Part shown: one piece after another, positions 16,801-23,900 of the stretch
Layout of the letters: each line of letters begins with the position of its first letter
Numbering within the stretch: the first letter of the stretch is position 1
Assembly: GCF_020252405.1 (NCBI RefSeq)
Contig: NZ_JADCDA010000016.1
Location: 1 to 62,487 of the forward strand
DNA from: Aestuariivirga sp.
Lineage (GTDB): Bacteria > Pseudomonadota > Alphaproteobacteria > Rhizobiales > Aestuariivirgaceae
Direction: 5' to 3'
DNA: 62,487 nt
The notes under the pieces: generated by a model
What the model saw: the letters and a program-made list of their open reading frames with translations, nothing else
Databases searched by the model: none
Told to the model about the DNA's origin: nothing
Program-made: the position numbers and the translations under genes

Positions 16801-18922
16801 CTTCACCCACAATCTTGCGCGCGCCCGCGAGGACCTGCTCACCATGATCACCACCTCGTCCGAGGACGTGACCAAGCGCCTCGCCGACACGACGATGCAG
16901 CTCTATGCGAAGCTTGACGGCACCACCAGCTCGATGACGGGCCAGCTGGAGCAGACGGCCACCAGGCTCTACACCAGGCTCGACCAGGTCTCGGCCCATA
17001 TGTCGGGAGAGCTGGAGCAGACGGCCCAGCGCATCACCGATTACATCTCGACATCGGCCGGCGATGCGGTGACCAAGGTCGCCTCGGTCACCGACCGGCT
17101 CACCACGCAGCTCGACAACTCCTCCCAGCAGCTGGGCCAGCTGATCGACCACACCTCGGAGCGCCTGGGCAGCCAGCTCGATCAGGCGGCGACCGATCTC
17201 TCGGCGCTGTTCGGCAACTCGACCGAGACGCTGACCCGCCGCCTCGACGAGACCTCCTCGCATCTCTCGGAGATTTTCACCACCAACACCGGCATGCTCA
17301 ACGGCCAGCTGGAGGAAACCTCGGCGAAGCTCTCCGATCTGTTCACCACCAACACCGGCATGATCAACAGCCAGCTGGAGGACACCTCGGCCAAGCTGCA
17401 GGATCTGTTCACCGGCAACACCGGCAAGATTTCGGAGGAGCTGGGCGAAACCTCGGAGCGGCTCTCGAACCTGTTCTCGGTCAATGCCGAGCGCCTCAGC
17501 GAAACGCTGGACACGACATGGAACAGCTTCTCGATCCTCTTCAGCGACAAGACCGAAGCCCTCACCGAGCAGCTTGACCGCACCTCGGCGGATTTGAACG
17601 AGCTGTTCATCGCCAACACCCGCATGATGGCCCAGCAGATCGACAAGACGGCGACCGAGATGACGGGCAGTTTCTCGGAAACCGCGGTGCGCGTCAGCCA
17701 GCAGGTGAGCGACGTCAACCGCGTCATGGCGCAGCGCCTCGGCGATGCCTCCGCCGAGGTCACCTCGCAGCTCGACACGGCAGGCTCATCCATGCTGGCC
17801 CGCATCGAAAAGACCGCGGAGGTCCTGCGCCAGCGCTTCGACAATTCGACCGGCATGCTGGAGCGCGTCACCGGCGAGCTGAACGACAAGCTGGACGGCA
17901 CGGGCCTGCGCTTCGCCGACGTCCTCGACCAGGCGTCGAACGCCATCCTCGCCGATCTCGGAAAGGCCAGCCAGACGCTCAGCGCGGAACTGGGATCAAC
18001 CACGGCGGAAATCACCAGCCGCATCGCGCGGGATTCGAGCGAGCTCTCATCCCGCATCGCCGAGGCGGCGCGCGATCTCGAGCAGGTGTCGGCCACCACA
18101 TCCGCCAAGCTGGAGGACGCCAACCGCAAATTCGCCAAGCACGTGGAAACCGCAACGAGCTTCCTCGCCGGGCAACTGGCAAGCGCGGCGAGCACCATGG
18201 ACGAGCGGCTGGAGACCGTGGCGGACGACCTCGTCGGCCGCCTCGAGGGCGCCTCCACCCGCGTCTCCGAGCGCCTCGACGACGCCACCACCCTGGTGCA
18301 GCGCTCGATCGAACGCTTCAATGGCGAAATCGAACGCGTGCTCGCCGACAGGAAGCAGGCGCTCGAAATCCTGGTGGCCAATGCCGCCACCCAGACCCGC
18401 GACATCGACAAGGTCATGGGCAGCTACATGAGCCTCATCGAGGAATCGCTCACCGCCTCCGAGGCCAAGGCGCGCGACATCGGGCGCATCGTGGCCGAGC
18501 AGTCCGCGCTCGCCACCCGCAACCTCGAGAAGGAGATCGAGCGGCTGGAGGAAACCTCCGGCGGCCAGATCGCCCAGGCGGTGCGCGTGCTGCGCGACCA
18601 GCACGAACGCGCCATGGCGGCGATGAACGAGATGCTGTCCTCCACCGCCACCGACTTCCAGCAGACCGCGCAGGACATGCGCCTCACCGCCCAGCAGGTG
18701 GTGAAGGACATCGACACGGCGCGCGGCGATCTGCTCCGTGCACTGACGGAGCTGCCCGAGGAGACCCGCTCCAACGCCGACGCGATGCGCCGCGTGGTGG
18801 CCGACCAGATCGGCGCCCTCGCCGCCCTCGCCGACGTGGTGAAGCGCCAGGCCGGCGCGCTGGACGTCTCGGGTCCGGGCGCCGCCGCGGTCGGCCGCGG
18901 CAAGCCGCCGGCGAAGAACTGA
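13871..18922 (+). CDS. rgsE: Giant membrane-anchored coiled-coil protein, Growth Pole Ring (GPR/RgsE)-like
   Basis: A 1683-residue protein. A hydrophilic N-terminus of about 55 residues carries basic and proline-rich stretches. Two transmembrane helices follow at about 59-79 and 91-113, and then more than 1500 residues of continuous apolipoprotein-like amphipathic repeats. These contain phrases such as LxxTSxxL, RLxETAxxxxxRIE and GQLEETSAKLSDLFTTN, repeated with about 22-33-residue periodicity. The C-terminus ends in a proline/lysine-rich tail. This architecture is that of the Growth Pole Ring protein of Agrobacterium (about 2100 aa) and RgsE of Sinorhizobium, which form a ring at the growing pole needed for unipolar elongation. 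This copy is several hundred residues shorter. Identification rests on architecture and repeat character, not alignment; a generic chemotaxis-like coiled coil is the alternative. Confidence 0.75.
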   Translation: MANTTDTRRSDRRQADADAMRRESPRQPGEPVKSRPANENDPGTAMLLAKMRRRPSFSPYALAAVILTALWAGGWFFANSGAFGGGASAAAALQALALLLVPIAVIWIGAFTLWRAADMRQVSEALFQSAMRLVRPQDIATEGLTTIAQAVRSEVDLLVGGVEHAVQRAAVLEEIVHKEISAIERAFGGNEERIRNLVAGIENQRSALHQAALLISNDTNPLITRLENNTKNLDGIMMSAQDTLGRLEGGLREISGSVFSAMEDMADRASAAGSEVSLQTAHMEDVSTLMLGQLRDFSLQVGAQIEQMRMAYAALNTETADFSRNVQDMESNVTGLVRNAVDSLAAVHEDISRAIERSSVGSADQIRQQVAELAEVVQTTGSNLGFHLKSVAEDVTGNVERVSADTSRLIEQSRAMVTQGMQTVATGYIERVAQSRAELITYLDQSASGVAAAIDEATEAAASRLDQTGAAFLTGLDQTSAALLEELGSMSTGVSGRIEQTTGRLIGEIGNRAETIIARLDDSAGGVFSRLDEQAGLISTRVEETATRLLYAIEDRTAAATARVGEASGQVLAALDRQNLDSADRVTESAARAETAIARATEAFTTRIAASQDGIVSRVDDAVSAALARLEDTSAELRALMNQSSGDVLNQLDGRTRDMLDQLDAVLGAANARLTGAATAFHAVIGQTSDRLEDRIGVSGEALNALMATAVETARSRIDEASGLFHSIVEQATGNMESRLGTSTTLIEDQVSRAIAAATGRLDGTTRMFQELIGGASEEIERRVDSAAERFYGQIETSVSAATGSLDQANKTFQNVITGTAGAVAAQIGTATREIVGSVETTVTEAFGRFETSATSFQALVAGSADDLEQKVDGAAERLFVRIAETAAQVTNQIDDVNERVSSRLGETAGGATARIETAARGVSELMTQTSATIATHLKDTAAIVNREMAESGVALAERIENSGGQVTDKLITVSDSFTHNLARAREDLLTMITTSSEDVTKRLADTTMQLYAKLDGTTSSMTGQLEQTATRLYTRLDQVSAHMSGELEQTAQRITDYISTSAGDAVTKVASVTDRLTTQLDNSSQQLGQLIDHTSERLGSQLDQAATDLSALFGNSTETLTRRLDETSSHLSEIFTTNTGMLNGQLEETSAKLSDLFTTNTGMINSQLEDTSAKLQDLFTGNTGKISEELGETSERLSNLFSVNAERLSETLDTTWNSFSILFSDKTEALTEQLDRTSADLNELFIANTRMMAQQIDKTATEMTGSFSETAVRVSQQVSDVNRVMAQRLGDASAEVTSQLDTAGSSMLARIEKTAEVLRQRFDNSTGMLERVTGELNDKLDGTGLRFADVLDQASNAILADLGKASQTLSAELGSTTAEITSRIARDSSELSSRIAEAARDLEQVSATTSAKLEDANRKFAKHVETATSFLAGQLASAASTMDERLETVADDLVGRLEGASTRVSERLDDATTLVQRSIERFNGEIERVLADRKQALEILVANAATQTRDIDKVMGSYMSLIEESLTASEAKARDIGRIVAEQSALATRNLEKEIERLEETSGGQIAQAVRVLRDQHERAMAAMNEMLSSTATDFQQTAQDMRLTAQQVVKDIDTARGDLLRALTELPEETRSNADAMRRVVADQIGALAALADVVKRQAGALDVSGPGAAAVGRGKPPAKN

Positions 18923-18941
18923 CGCCGCGGCGGAAACCCCG

Positions 18942-19919
18942 GTGCGCCTGACGATCGCCGAGGAGCGCTGGCCCATCGCCGGCAGCTTCGCGATCTCGCG
19001 CGGCAGCAAGACCGAGGCCCATGTGGTGACGGTGACGCTCGAGGACGGCGGCGTTGTAGGCCGCGGCGAATGCGTGCCCTATCCGCGCTACGCGGAAACC
19101 GTGCCGCGGACGGTGGCCGCGCTCGAAGCCGCGCGCAGCCGCATCGAGGCCGGCATCGCGCGGGAAGATATTCCCTCGATCCTCCCGCCCCACGCCGCCC
19201 GCAACGCGCTCGATTGCGCGCTGTGGGACTTGCACGCCAAGATGGCGGGAGTGCCGGTGTGGCGGCTTGCGGGCCTGCCCGAACCCAGGCCCGCCGTCAC
19301 CGCCTATACGCTGAGCCTCGATACGCCCGAAGCCATGGGCGAGGCCGCGGCGAGGGCGGCGGACCGCCCCCTCCTCAAGCTCAAGCTCGGTCGCGAGGGC
19401 GATGCCCGGCGGCTGAAGCTGATCCGCAGGAACGCGCCGTCGAGCCGCCTCATCGTCGATGCCAATGAAGGCTGGAGCCCCGGCAATCTCGGCGCCATGC
19501 TCGCCGCCTGCGCCGATGCCGGTGTCGAACTCGTCGAACAGCCGCTGCCCGCCGAGCATGACGGTGCGCTGCTCGGCCTCTCCCGCAACGTCACCGTCTG
19601 CGCCGATGAATCGGCCCATGGTCTGGACACGCTCGACGGGCTCATCGGCAAATACGATGCGATCAACATCAAGCTGGACAAGACCGGCGGCCTGACGCCC
19701 GCCATCGCGCTGGCGCGCGCCGCGCGTGAGCGGGGCCTCGGCATCATGGTCGGCTGCATGCTGGCCACCTCGCTCGCCATGGCCCCCGCCTTCCTGCTCC
19801 AGCCCTTCGCCGGGGTCATCGACCTCGACGGACCCCTGCTGCTGAAACAGGACCGCTCGCCCGCGATCCGCTTCGACGGCAGCCTCATGCAGCCGCCGCC
19901 GCCTGCCCTCTGGGGCTGA
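18942..19919 (+). CDS. Enolase-superfamily dipeptide epimerase / N-acetyl-D-glutamate racemase
   Basis: A 325-residue member of the muconate lactonizing enzyme subgroup. Catalytic elements are the KxK motif (Lys146, Lys148 in LLKLKLG), three Mg ligands (Asp173 in VDANEGW, Glu199 in VEQP, Asp222 in CADES) and the second-face lysine in INIKLDK (residue 244 or 247). This set fits L-Ala-D/L-Glu epimerases, which recycle murein peptides, and the closely related DgcA racemase of D-glutamate catabolism. No dgcN acetyltransferase or murein-peptide amidase gene is adjacent, so the two cannot be separated here. It starts with GTG, 19 bases after the GPR-like gene, and is probably co-transcribed with it. 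Confidence 0.85.
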   Translation: MRLTIAEERWPIAGSFAISRGSKTEAHVVTVTLEDGGVVGRGECVPYPRYAETVPRTVAALEAARSRIEAGIAREDIPSILPPHAARNALDCALWDLHAKMAGVPVWRLAGLPEPRPAVTAYTLSLDTPEAMGEAAARAADRPLLKLKLGREGDARRLKLIRRNAPSSRLIVDANEGWSPGNLGAMLAACADAGVELVEQPLPAEHDGALLGLSRNVTVCADESAHGLDTLDGLIGKYDAINIKLDKTGGLTPAIALARAARERGLGIMVGCMLATSLAMAPAFLLQPFAGVIDLDGPLLLKQDRSPAIRFDGSLMQPPPPALWG

Positions 19920-20042
19920 CCGCCCGGCGCTCTAAACCAAAGATTCACCACTCGCCATGATTATGCAGGACATTGGCGCCCGGCGCCTGGCGCAGTTATG
20001 GGGCATGCCCGCCCCGGTGAGTTTGTGTGAGTGGAGTTGCGT

Positions 20043-20543
20043 ATGCCGCCCAGAGAAGTGCCGCCGCGCGTCCGGCCGACCCAGCTTGAACCAGGGGATT
20101 TCGACGCGATCCGAGAGGCGGTGATGGAAACCCCGCGCGGCCGCTGGTTTCTTGACGAATTCTCGGCCAGGCTGCGCCGGGCGGAAACATCCAGCCTGCG
20201 GTACAGCATGCGGCGGCTCGAAACCGCCATCGCGGCCAACCATGACGAAATCATATCGCGCCTCGCCGCCGCGCTGCGGGAGGACGCCGCGGAACAGCCC
20301 CCCGTGCCCGACGGCGATCCCGAGCCGCGCCTCCGCACCGGCCATATGACCTATTTCCGCGCCGATGAGGACATTTTCGAGCCGGCGCCGGAGGCGGCCA
20401 CCGCCCAGGCGCCGCGCCTCATCGACATTGCGCCGTCGGAGCCCGCGGCACCCTTGACCCGCCGCCGCATCATCATCACCCGGCGCAAACCCGGCGAAGC
20501 CTTCGACGTGCCGCTGGCGGATGAATTGCCGAAAGCGTCCTGA
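20043..20543 (+). CDS. Conserved hypothetical protein with an RGRWFLDEF motif
   Basis: A 166-residue protein I cannot assign. The N-terminal half is helical and contains DFDAIREAVMETPRGRWFLDEF followed by RLRRAETSSLRYSMRRLE. Similar RGRWFLxE(Y/F)xxRxRxAxT modules occur in unrelated alphaproteobacterial proteins of unknown role. The C-terminal half is acidic and proline/alanine-rich, probably disordered, then ends in a basic RRRIIITRR stretch. There is no signal peptide or transmembrane segment. The ATG at 20043 is preferred, because TGGAG lies 6 bases upstream; a GTG at 20031 is in frame. The gene is convergent with the dehydratase gene, leaving only 3 bases between them. Confidence 0.7.
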   Translation: MPPREVPPRVRPTQLEPGDFDAIREAVMETPRGRWFLDEFSARLRRAETSSLRYSMRRLETAIAANHDEIISRLAAALREDAAEQPPVPDGDPEPRLRTGHMTYFRADEDIFEPAPEAATAQAPRLIDIAPSEPAAPLTRRRIIITRRKPGEAFDVPLADELPKAS

Positions 20544-20546
20544 TTT

Positions 20547-21536
20547 TCAGATCTCGCGGTTCAGGATTTGCGCAAAGAGGCCAGGGTCGCAGTTGCCGCC
20601 CGAGGCGATAACGCCGATCGCCTTTCCCCTGGCCGCGATCTTTCCGGAGAGCACGGCCGCCAGCGCCACCGCGCCGCCCGGCTCCAGCACGATCTTCAGC
20701 ACCCCGAAGGCGAAGCGCACGGCCTCCGCCGCTTCGGCGTCCGTCACGGCGAGGCCCTCGCCCAGCAGGCGCCTGTTGATGGCGAAGGTCATCTCGCCCG
20801 GCGCAGGCGACATCAGCGCATCGCAGATCGAGCCCGAGGGCTTCGGGTTCGTCTCGATCCTGCCGCTCGCCAGCGAACGCGCATAATCGTCGAAGCCCGC
20901 GGGCTCCACCGAATGCACCCTGGCGCCGGGCTGGAGTTCTTCCATGGCCAGCGCCACGCCGGCGGCGAGGCCGCCGCCCGAACAGCACACAAGAACGCCG
21001 TCGAGCCGGATTCCGCGGTCATTCGCCTCCGAGGCAAGTTCGAGGCCGACAGTGCCCTGCCCCGCGATGATGTCGGCATGCTCGAAGGGCGGCGCCATCA
21101 TGGCATGGCGTTCCGCCCGGCAGCGCTCGGCGATCGCCTCGCGCGATTGCGTCGCGCGGTCATAGGTCACCACCTCGGCGCCATAGGACCTGGTGTTTTC
21201 CTGCTTGATCGCCGGCGTGTCGGCCGGCATGACGATCAGCGCCGGGAGGCCCTTGATCTGGGCGGCGGCAGCCACGCCCTGGGCATGGTTGCCGGAGGAA
21301 TAGGCGACAACGCCGCCCCTGGCCTTCTTCGCATCGAGCTTCGAAATCATGTTCCACGCGCCGCGGAACTTGAAGGACCCCGTGCGCTGCAGGCATTCGG
21401 CCTTGATCAGGATGCGCCCGCCGGTCAGCGCATTGAGCTTCGGGCTCTCAAGCACGGGTGTCCTAACGGCAAATCCCTCGATGCGCCGCGCCGCCTTCTC
21501 GATATCCCTGAATTCCGGCAGCATGTGACCCCGCAT
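20547..21536 (-). CDS. Threonine/serine dehydratase family PLP enzyme
   Basis: A 329-residue fold-type II pyridoxal phosphate enzyme. The Schiff-base lysine is Lys56 in TGSFKFRGAWN. The cofactor phosphate loop is CSGGGLAAG, SSGNHAQG contacts the substrate carboxylate, and the C-terminal IASGGNCD binds the pyridine nitrogen. There is no C-terminal ACT regulatory domain, so this is a short, catabolic-type threonine ammonia-lyase, serine racemase or hydroxyaspartate dehydratase; the exact substrate is open. The alternative start at 21524 (MLPEF) is equally plausible. It stands alone, with a composite REP element upstream. Confidence 0.85.
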   Translation of the reverse strand: MRGHMLPEFRDIEKAARRIEGFAVRTPVLESPKLNALTGGRILIKAECLQRTGSFKFRGAWNMISKLDAKKARGGVVAYSSGNHAQGVAAAAQIKGLPALIVMPADTPAIKQENTRSYGAEVVTYDRATQSREAIAERCRAERHAMMAPPFEHADIIAGQGTVGLELASEANDRGIRLDGVLVCCSGGGLAAGVALAMEELQPGARVHSVEPAGFDDYARSLASGRIETNPKPSGSICDALMSPAPGEMTFAINRRLLGEGLAVTDAEAAEAVRFAFGVLKIVLEPGGAVALAAVLSGKIAARGKAIGVIASGGNCDPGLFAQILNREI

Positions 21537-21581
21537 AATCTTTTACGGGCCGAACATAGCCGGGGTGGGGCCGCATTTGCC

Positions 21582-21628
21582 AGAACATGATCCGCAAAAG
21601 CGGAACCGGTTTTGCGGTAAGATCATGC
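21582..21628. repeat. REP-like palindrome (type 1)
   Basis: AGAACATGATCCGCAAAAG and TTTTGCGGTAAGATCATGC form the arms. The orientation is opposite to the copy at 5231. It lies in the 183-bp divergent gap between the dehydratase and the trimethylamine dehydrogenase-like gene and is followed 16 bases later by a type 2 unit. Confidence 0.85.
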
Positions 21629-21644
21629 CCAAGCTATTGACCTG

Positions 21645-21688
21645 GCGCATGTTCGGCCGAGGCGGTTCCGCCTGAACGGAACCTGCGC
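21645..21688. repeat. 44-bp palindrome (REP type 2), second copy
   Basis: GCGCATGTTC...AGGCGG-tt-CCGCCT...ACGGAACCTGCGC, with the same length and inner palindrome as 5174-5217. Type 1 plus type 2 here is the reverse complement of the arrangement at 5174-5280, linker included (TGACCTGG versus CCAGGCCA). Confidence 0.8.
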
Positions 21689-21719
21689 TAGGCTGCGATC
21701 GGCAACCCTGGGAGCTGAC

Positions 21720-23768
21720 ATGACCCGCGACCCCCGCTACGACATTCTCTTCGAGCCCGTCCGCATCGGTCCCGTCACGGCGAGGAACCGCTTCTACCAG
21801 GTGCCGCACTGCAACGGGATGGGCTATCGCGACGCCTCGGCCCTGGCCGCCATGCGCGGCATGAAGGCGGAAGGCGGCTGGGCCGTGGTCTGCACCGAGA
21901 TGGTGGAAATCCACCACACGGCGGATGTCGCTCCTTATGTCGAGCTCCGCCTGTGGTCGGACCACGACATTCCCATGCTCGCCCGCGTCGCTGAGAAGGT
22001 GCATGAGCACAATTCGCTGGCGGGGATCGAGCTCTGCCATTCGGGCCATACCGCCAACAATCTGTGGACCCGCGAGGTGCCTATCGCCGCCAGCCCCATG
22101 CCGACGGCAAGTTACTTCCACGATCCGGTCCAGGCGCGCGGCATGGACAGGCAAGACATCCGAAATCTCCGCCGCGCCCACCGCAAGGCGGCGCTGCGCG
22201 CGAAGCAGGCGGGCTTCGACCTCGTCTATGTCTATGCCGGCCACGGACTCGGCATTTTCCAGCACTTCCTGTCGCGCGCCACCAATTTCCGGACCGATGA
22301 ATATGGCGGCTCGCTGGAAAACCGCGCCCGCCTCCTGCGGGAAGTGATCGAGGACACGAAGGACGCCGTGGGCGATACCTGTGCGGTTCCGGTGCGCATC
22401 GCGATGAGCGAGTTCATCGGCCCGGCCGGCCTCGAGCCTGCGGAAGTCGAAGACGCCATCGCGATGATGGCGGAACTCCCCGACCTGTGGGATCTGTCGC
22501 TTTCCGACTGGTCGAAGGACAGCCAGACCTCGCGCTTCTCCGGGGAAGGCTTCCAGGAGCCCTATATCAAGGGCGTGAAGAAACTGACGACCAAGCCCGT
22601 CGTCGGCGTGGGCCGCTACACCTCGCCCGACACCATGGTGCGGGTCATCCGGCAGGGCATCATGGACATGATCGGCGCGGCGCGCCCGTCGATCGCCGAT
22701 CCTTATCTTCCCAACAAGATCCGCGACGGCCGGCTCGAGGATATCCGCGAATGCATCGGCTGCAATGTCTGCGTGACCCACGACTATACGATGACGCCGC
22801 TCCGCTGCACCCAGAACCCCTCGATGGGCGAGGAGTGGCGGCGCGGCTGGCACCCGGAGTCGATCCGCCCCAAGGAGGAGGACAAGCACATCCTTATCGC
22901 CGGCGCGGGGCCTGCGGGTCTCGAAGCGGCGCGCGCCCTGGGCCAGCGGGGGTTTCAGGTGACGCTCGCCGACAAGGCTTCGCAGGCGGGCGGCCGCGTT
23001 GCGCGCGAAAGCCGCCTGCCGGGCCTCGCCGCCTGGGCCCGGGTGCGCGACTGGCGTTTGCTCCAGCTCAACAAGCTGCCGAACGTCGCCATGTATCTCG
23101 AAAGCGAGATAACACCGGAGACCGTGGCGGAGCTTGGGCCCGATCATGTTCTCGTCACCACGGGGTCCGAATGGCTGCGCGACCTTACCGGCCGCCATAT
23201 GGCAACGCCCTTCCACCCTCCGGAGACCTGCGACGTGCTGACGCCCGATGACCTGATGGCCGGCCTGAGGCCCAGGGCGAAGGATGTGGCGCTTTACGAC
23301 GACGATCACTACTACATGGGCGGCGTCTGCGCCGAGCTGCTGGCGCGGGACGGCCACCAGGTGACGCTCGTCACCCCCGCAGCCGTCGCCTCCGCCTTCA
23401 CCAAGGCCTCGCTGGAGCAGAAGGCGATCCAGAGCCGCCTGCTGAAGCTTGGGGTCAGGGTGCTCGCCAACCACGCCGTTGTGGCCATCGGCGAAGGCCA
23501 TGTGACGCTCCAATGCGCCTACACGGGCGAGAGCACGCCGCATGCCGCGGGCTCCGTCGTGCTGGTGACGGCCCGCCGCCCCATCGACAGCCTCTGGCAG
23601 GCTCTCGCCGGGGCGGGCATCGCCGCCAGCCGGGCGGGCGATTGTTATGGCCCCGGCACCATTGCCGCCGCTGTCCATTCGGGCCGCCGCTTTGCCGAGG
23701 AGTTCGGCTCTCCGACACTCGATTTCCTCGAGATTCCCTTCCGGCGGGAGGTTACGGCCCTCGAATGA
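21720..23768 (+). CDS. Trimethylamine/dimethylamine dehydrogenase-like iron-sulfur flavoprotein
   Basis: A 682-residue protein with three parts. The first is an old-yellow-enzyme-type FMN barrel (about residues 1-330, opening with DILFEPVRIG and RNRFYQVPHC). The second is a [4Fe-4S] site with Cys345-X2-Cys348-X2-Cys351-X11-Cys363. The third is a C-terminal FAD/ADP-binding module with GAGPAGLEAARALG. This is the architecture of trimethylamine dehydrogenase and related N-demethylases (dimethylamine, N-methylproline or betaine demethylases). The active-site pair Tyr172/His175 (VYAGHG) corresponds to the Tyr-x-x-His of trimethylamine dehydrogenase. No electron-transfer flavoprotein or methylamine gene is adjacent, so the substrate is unknown. 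ATG 21720 follows GGGAGCTGAC. Confidence 0.87.
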   Translation: MTRDPRYDILFEPVRIGPVTARNRFYQVPHCNGMGYRDASALAAMRGMKAEGGWAVVCTEMVEIHHTADVAPYVELRLWSDHDIPMLARVAEKVHEHNSLAGIELCHSGHTANNLWTREVPIAASPMPTASYFHDPVQARGMDRQDIRNLRRAHRKAALRAKQAGFDLVYVYAGHGLGIFQHFLSRATNFRTDEYGGSLENRARLLREVIEDTKDAVGDTCAVPVRIAMSEFIGPAGLEPAEVEDAIAMMAELPDLWDLSLSDWSKDSQTSRFSGEGFQEPYIKGVKKLTTKPVVGVGRYTSPDTMVRVIRQGIMDMIGAARPSIADPYLPNKIRDGRLEDIRECIGCNVCVTHDYTMTPLRCTQNPSMGEEWRRGWHPESIRPKEEDKHILIAGAGPAGLEAARALGQRGFQVTLADKASQAGGRVARESRLPGLAAWARVRDWRLLQLNKLPNVAMYLESEITPETVAELGPDHVLVTTGSEWLRDLTGRHMATPFHPPETCDVLTPDDLMAGLRPRAKDVALYDDDHYYMGGVCAELLARDGHQVTLVTPAAVASAFTKASLEQKAIQSRLLKLGVRVLANHAVVAIGEGHVTLQCAYTGESTPHAAGSVVLVTARRPIDSLWQALAGAGIAASRAGDCYGPGTIAAAVHSGRRFAEEFGSPTLDFLEIPFRREVTALE

Positions 23769-23840
23769 CGCAAGCCTGCCCCATTCCTGCCGAACAAGGC
23801 CTTTAAACGACGGGCAATCGGGACTGGACTTTGCAGGCTT

Positions 23841-23880
23841 AAGCCGCCATTTACTCACTTCGCCGAGTGTAAATGGGCTT
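23841..23880. promoter_or_regulatory. Inverted repeat upstream of the L,D-transpeptidase gene
   Basis: AAGC-cg-CCATTTAC and GTAAATGG-GCTT flank a 14-base loop that itself contains ACTC/GAGT. It lies 20 bases before the chosen start codon. It could be an operator or an mRNA hairpin; there is no run of T after it, so it is not a good terminator for the upstream gene. Confidence 0.4.
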
Positions 23881-23900
23881 TGTTCAAGAGGATTTCACGA

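Noticed and set aside
13871-18922. Internal DNA tandem repeats in the giant coiled-coil gene
   Set aside because: The periodicity is at the protein level, with varied codons. Only short near-identical stretches (about 17290-17440) are seen, so it is not a recent DNA repeat expansion.
21543-23858. A 771-residue minus-strand open frame opposite the trimethylamine dehydrogenase-like gene
   Set aside because: Its translation is rich in His, Arg, Ala and Gly with no motifs, while the plus strand encodes an intact cofactor-binding enzyme.
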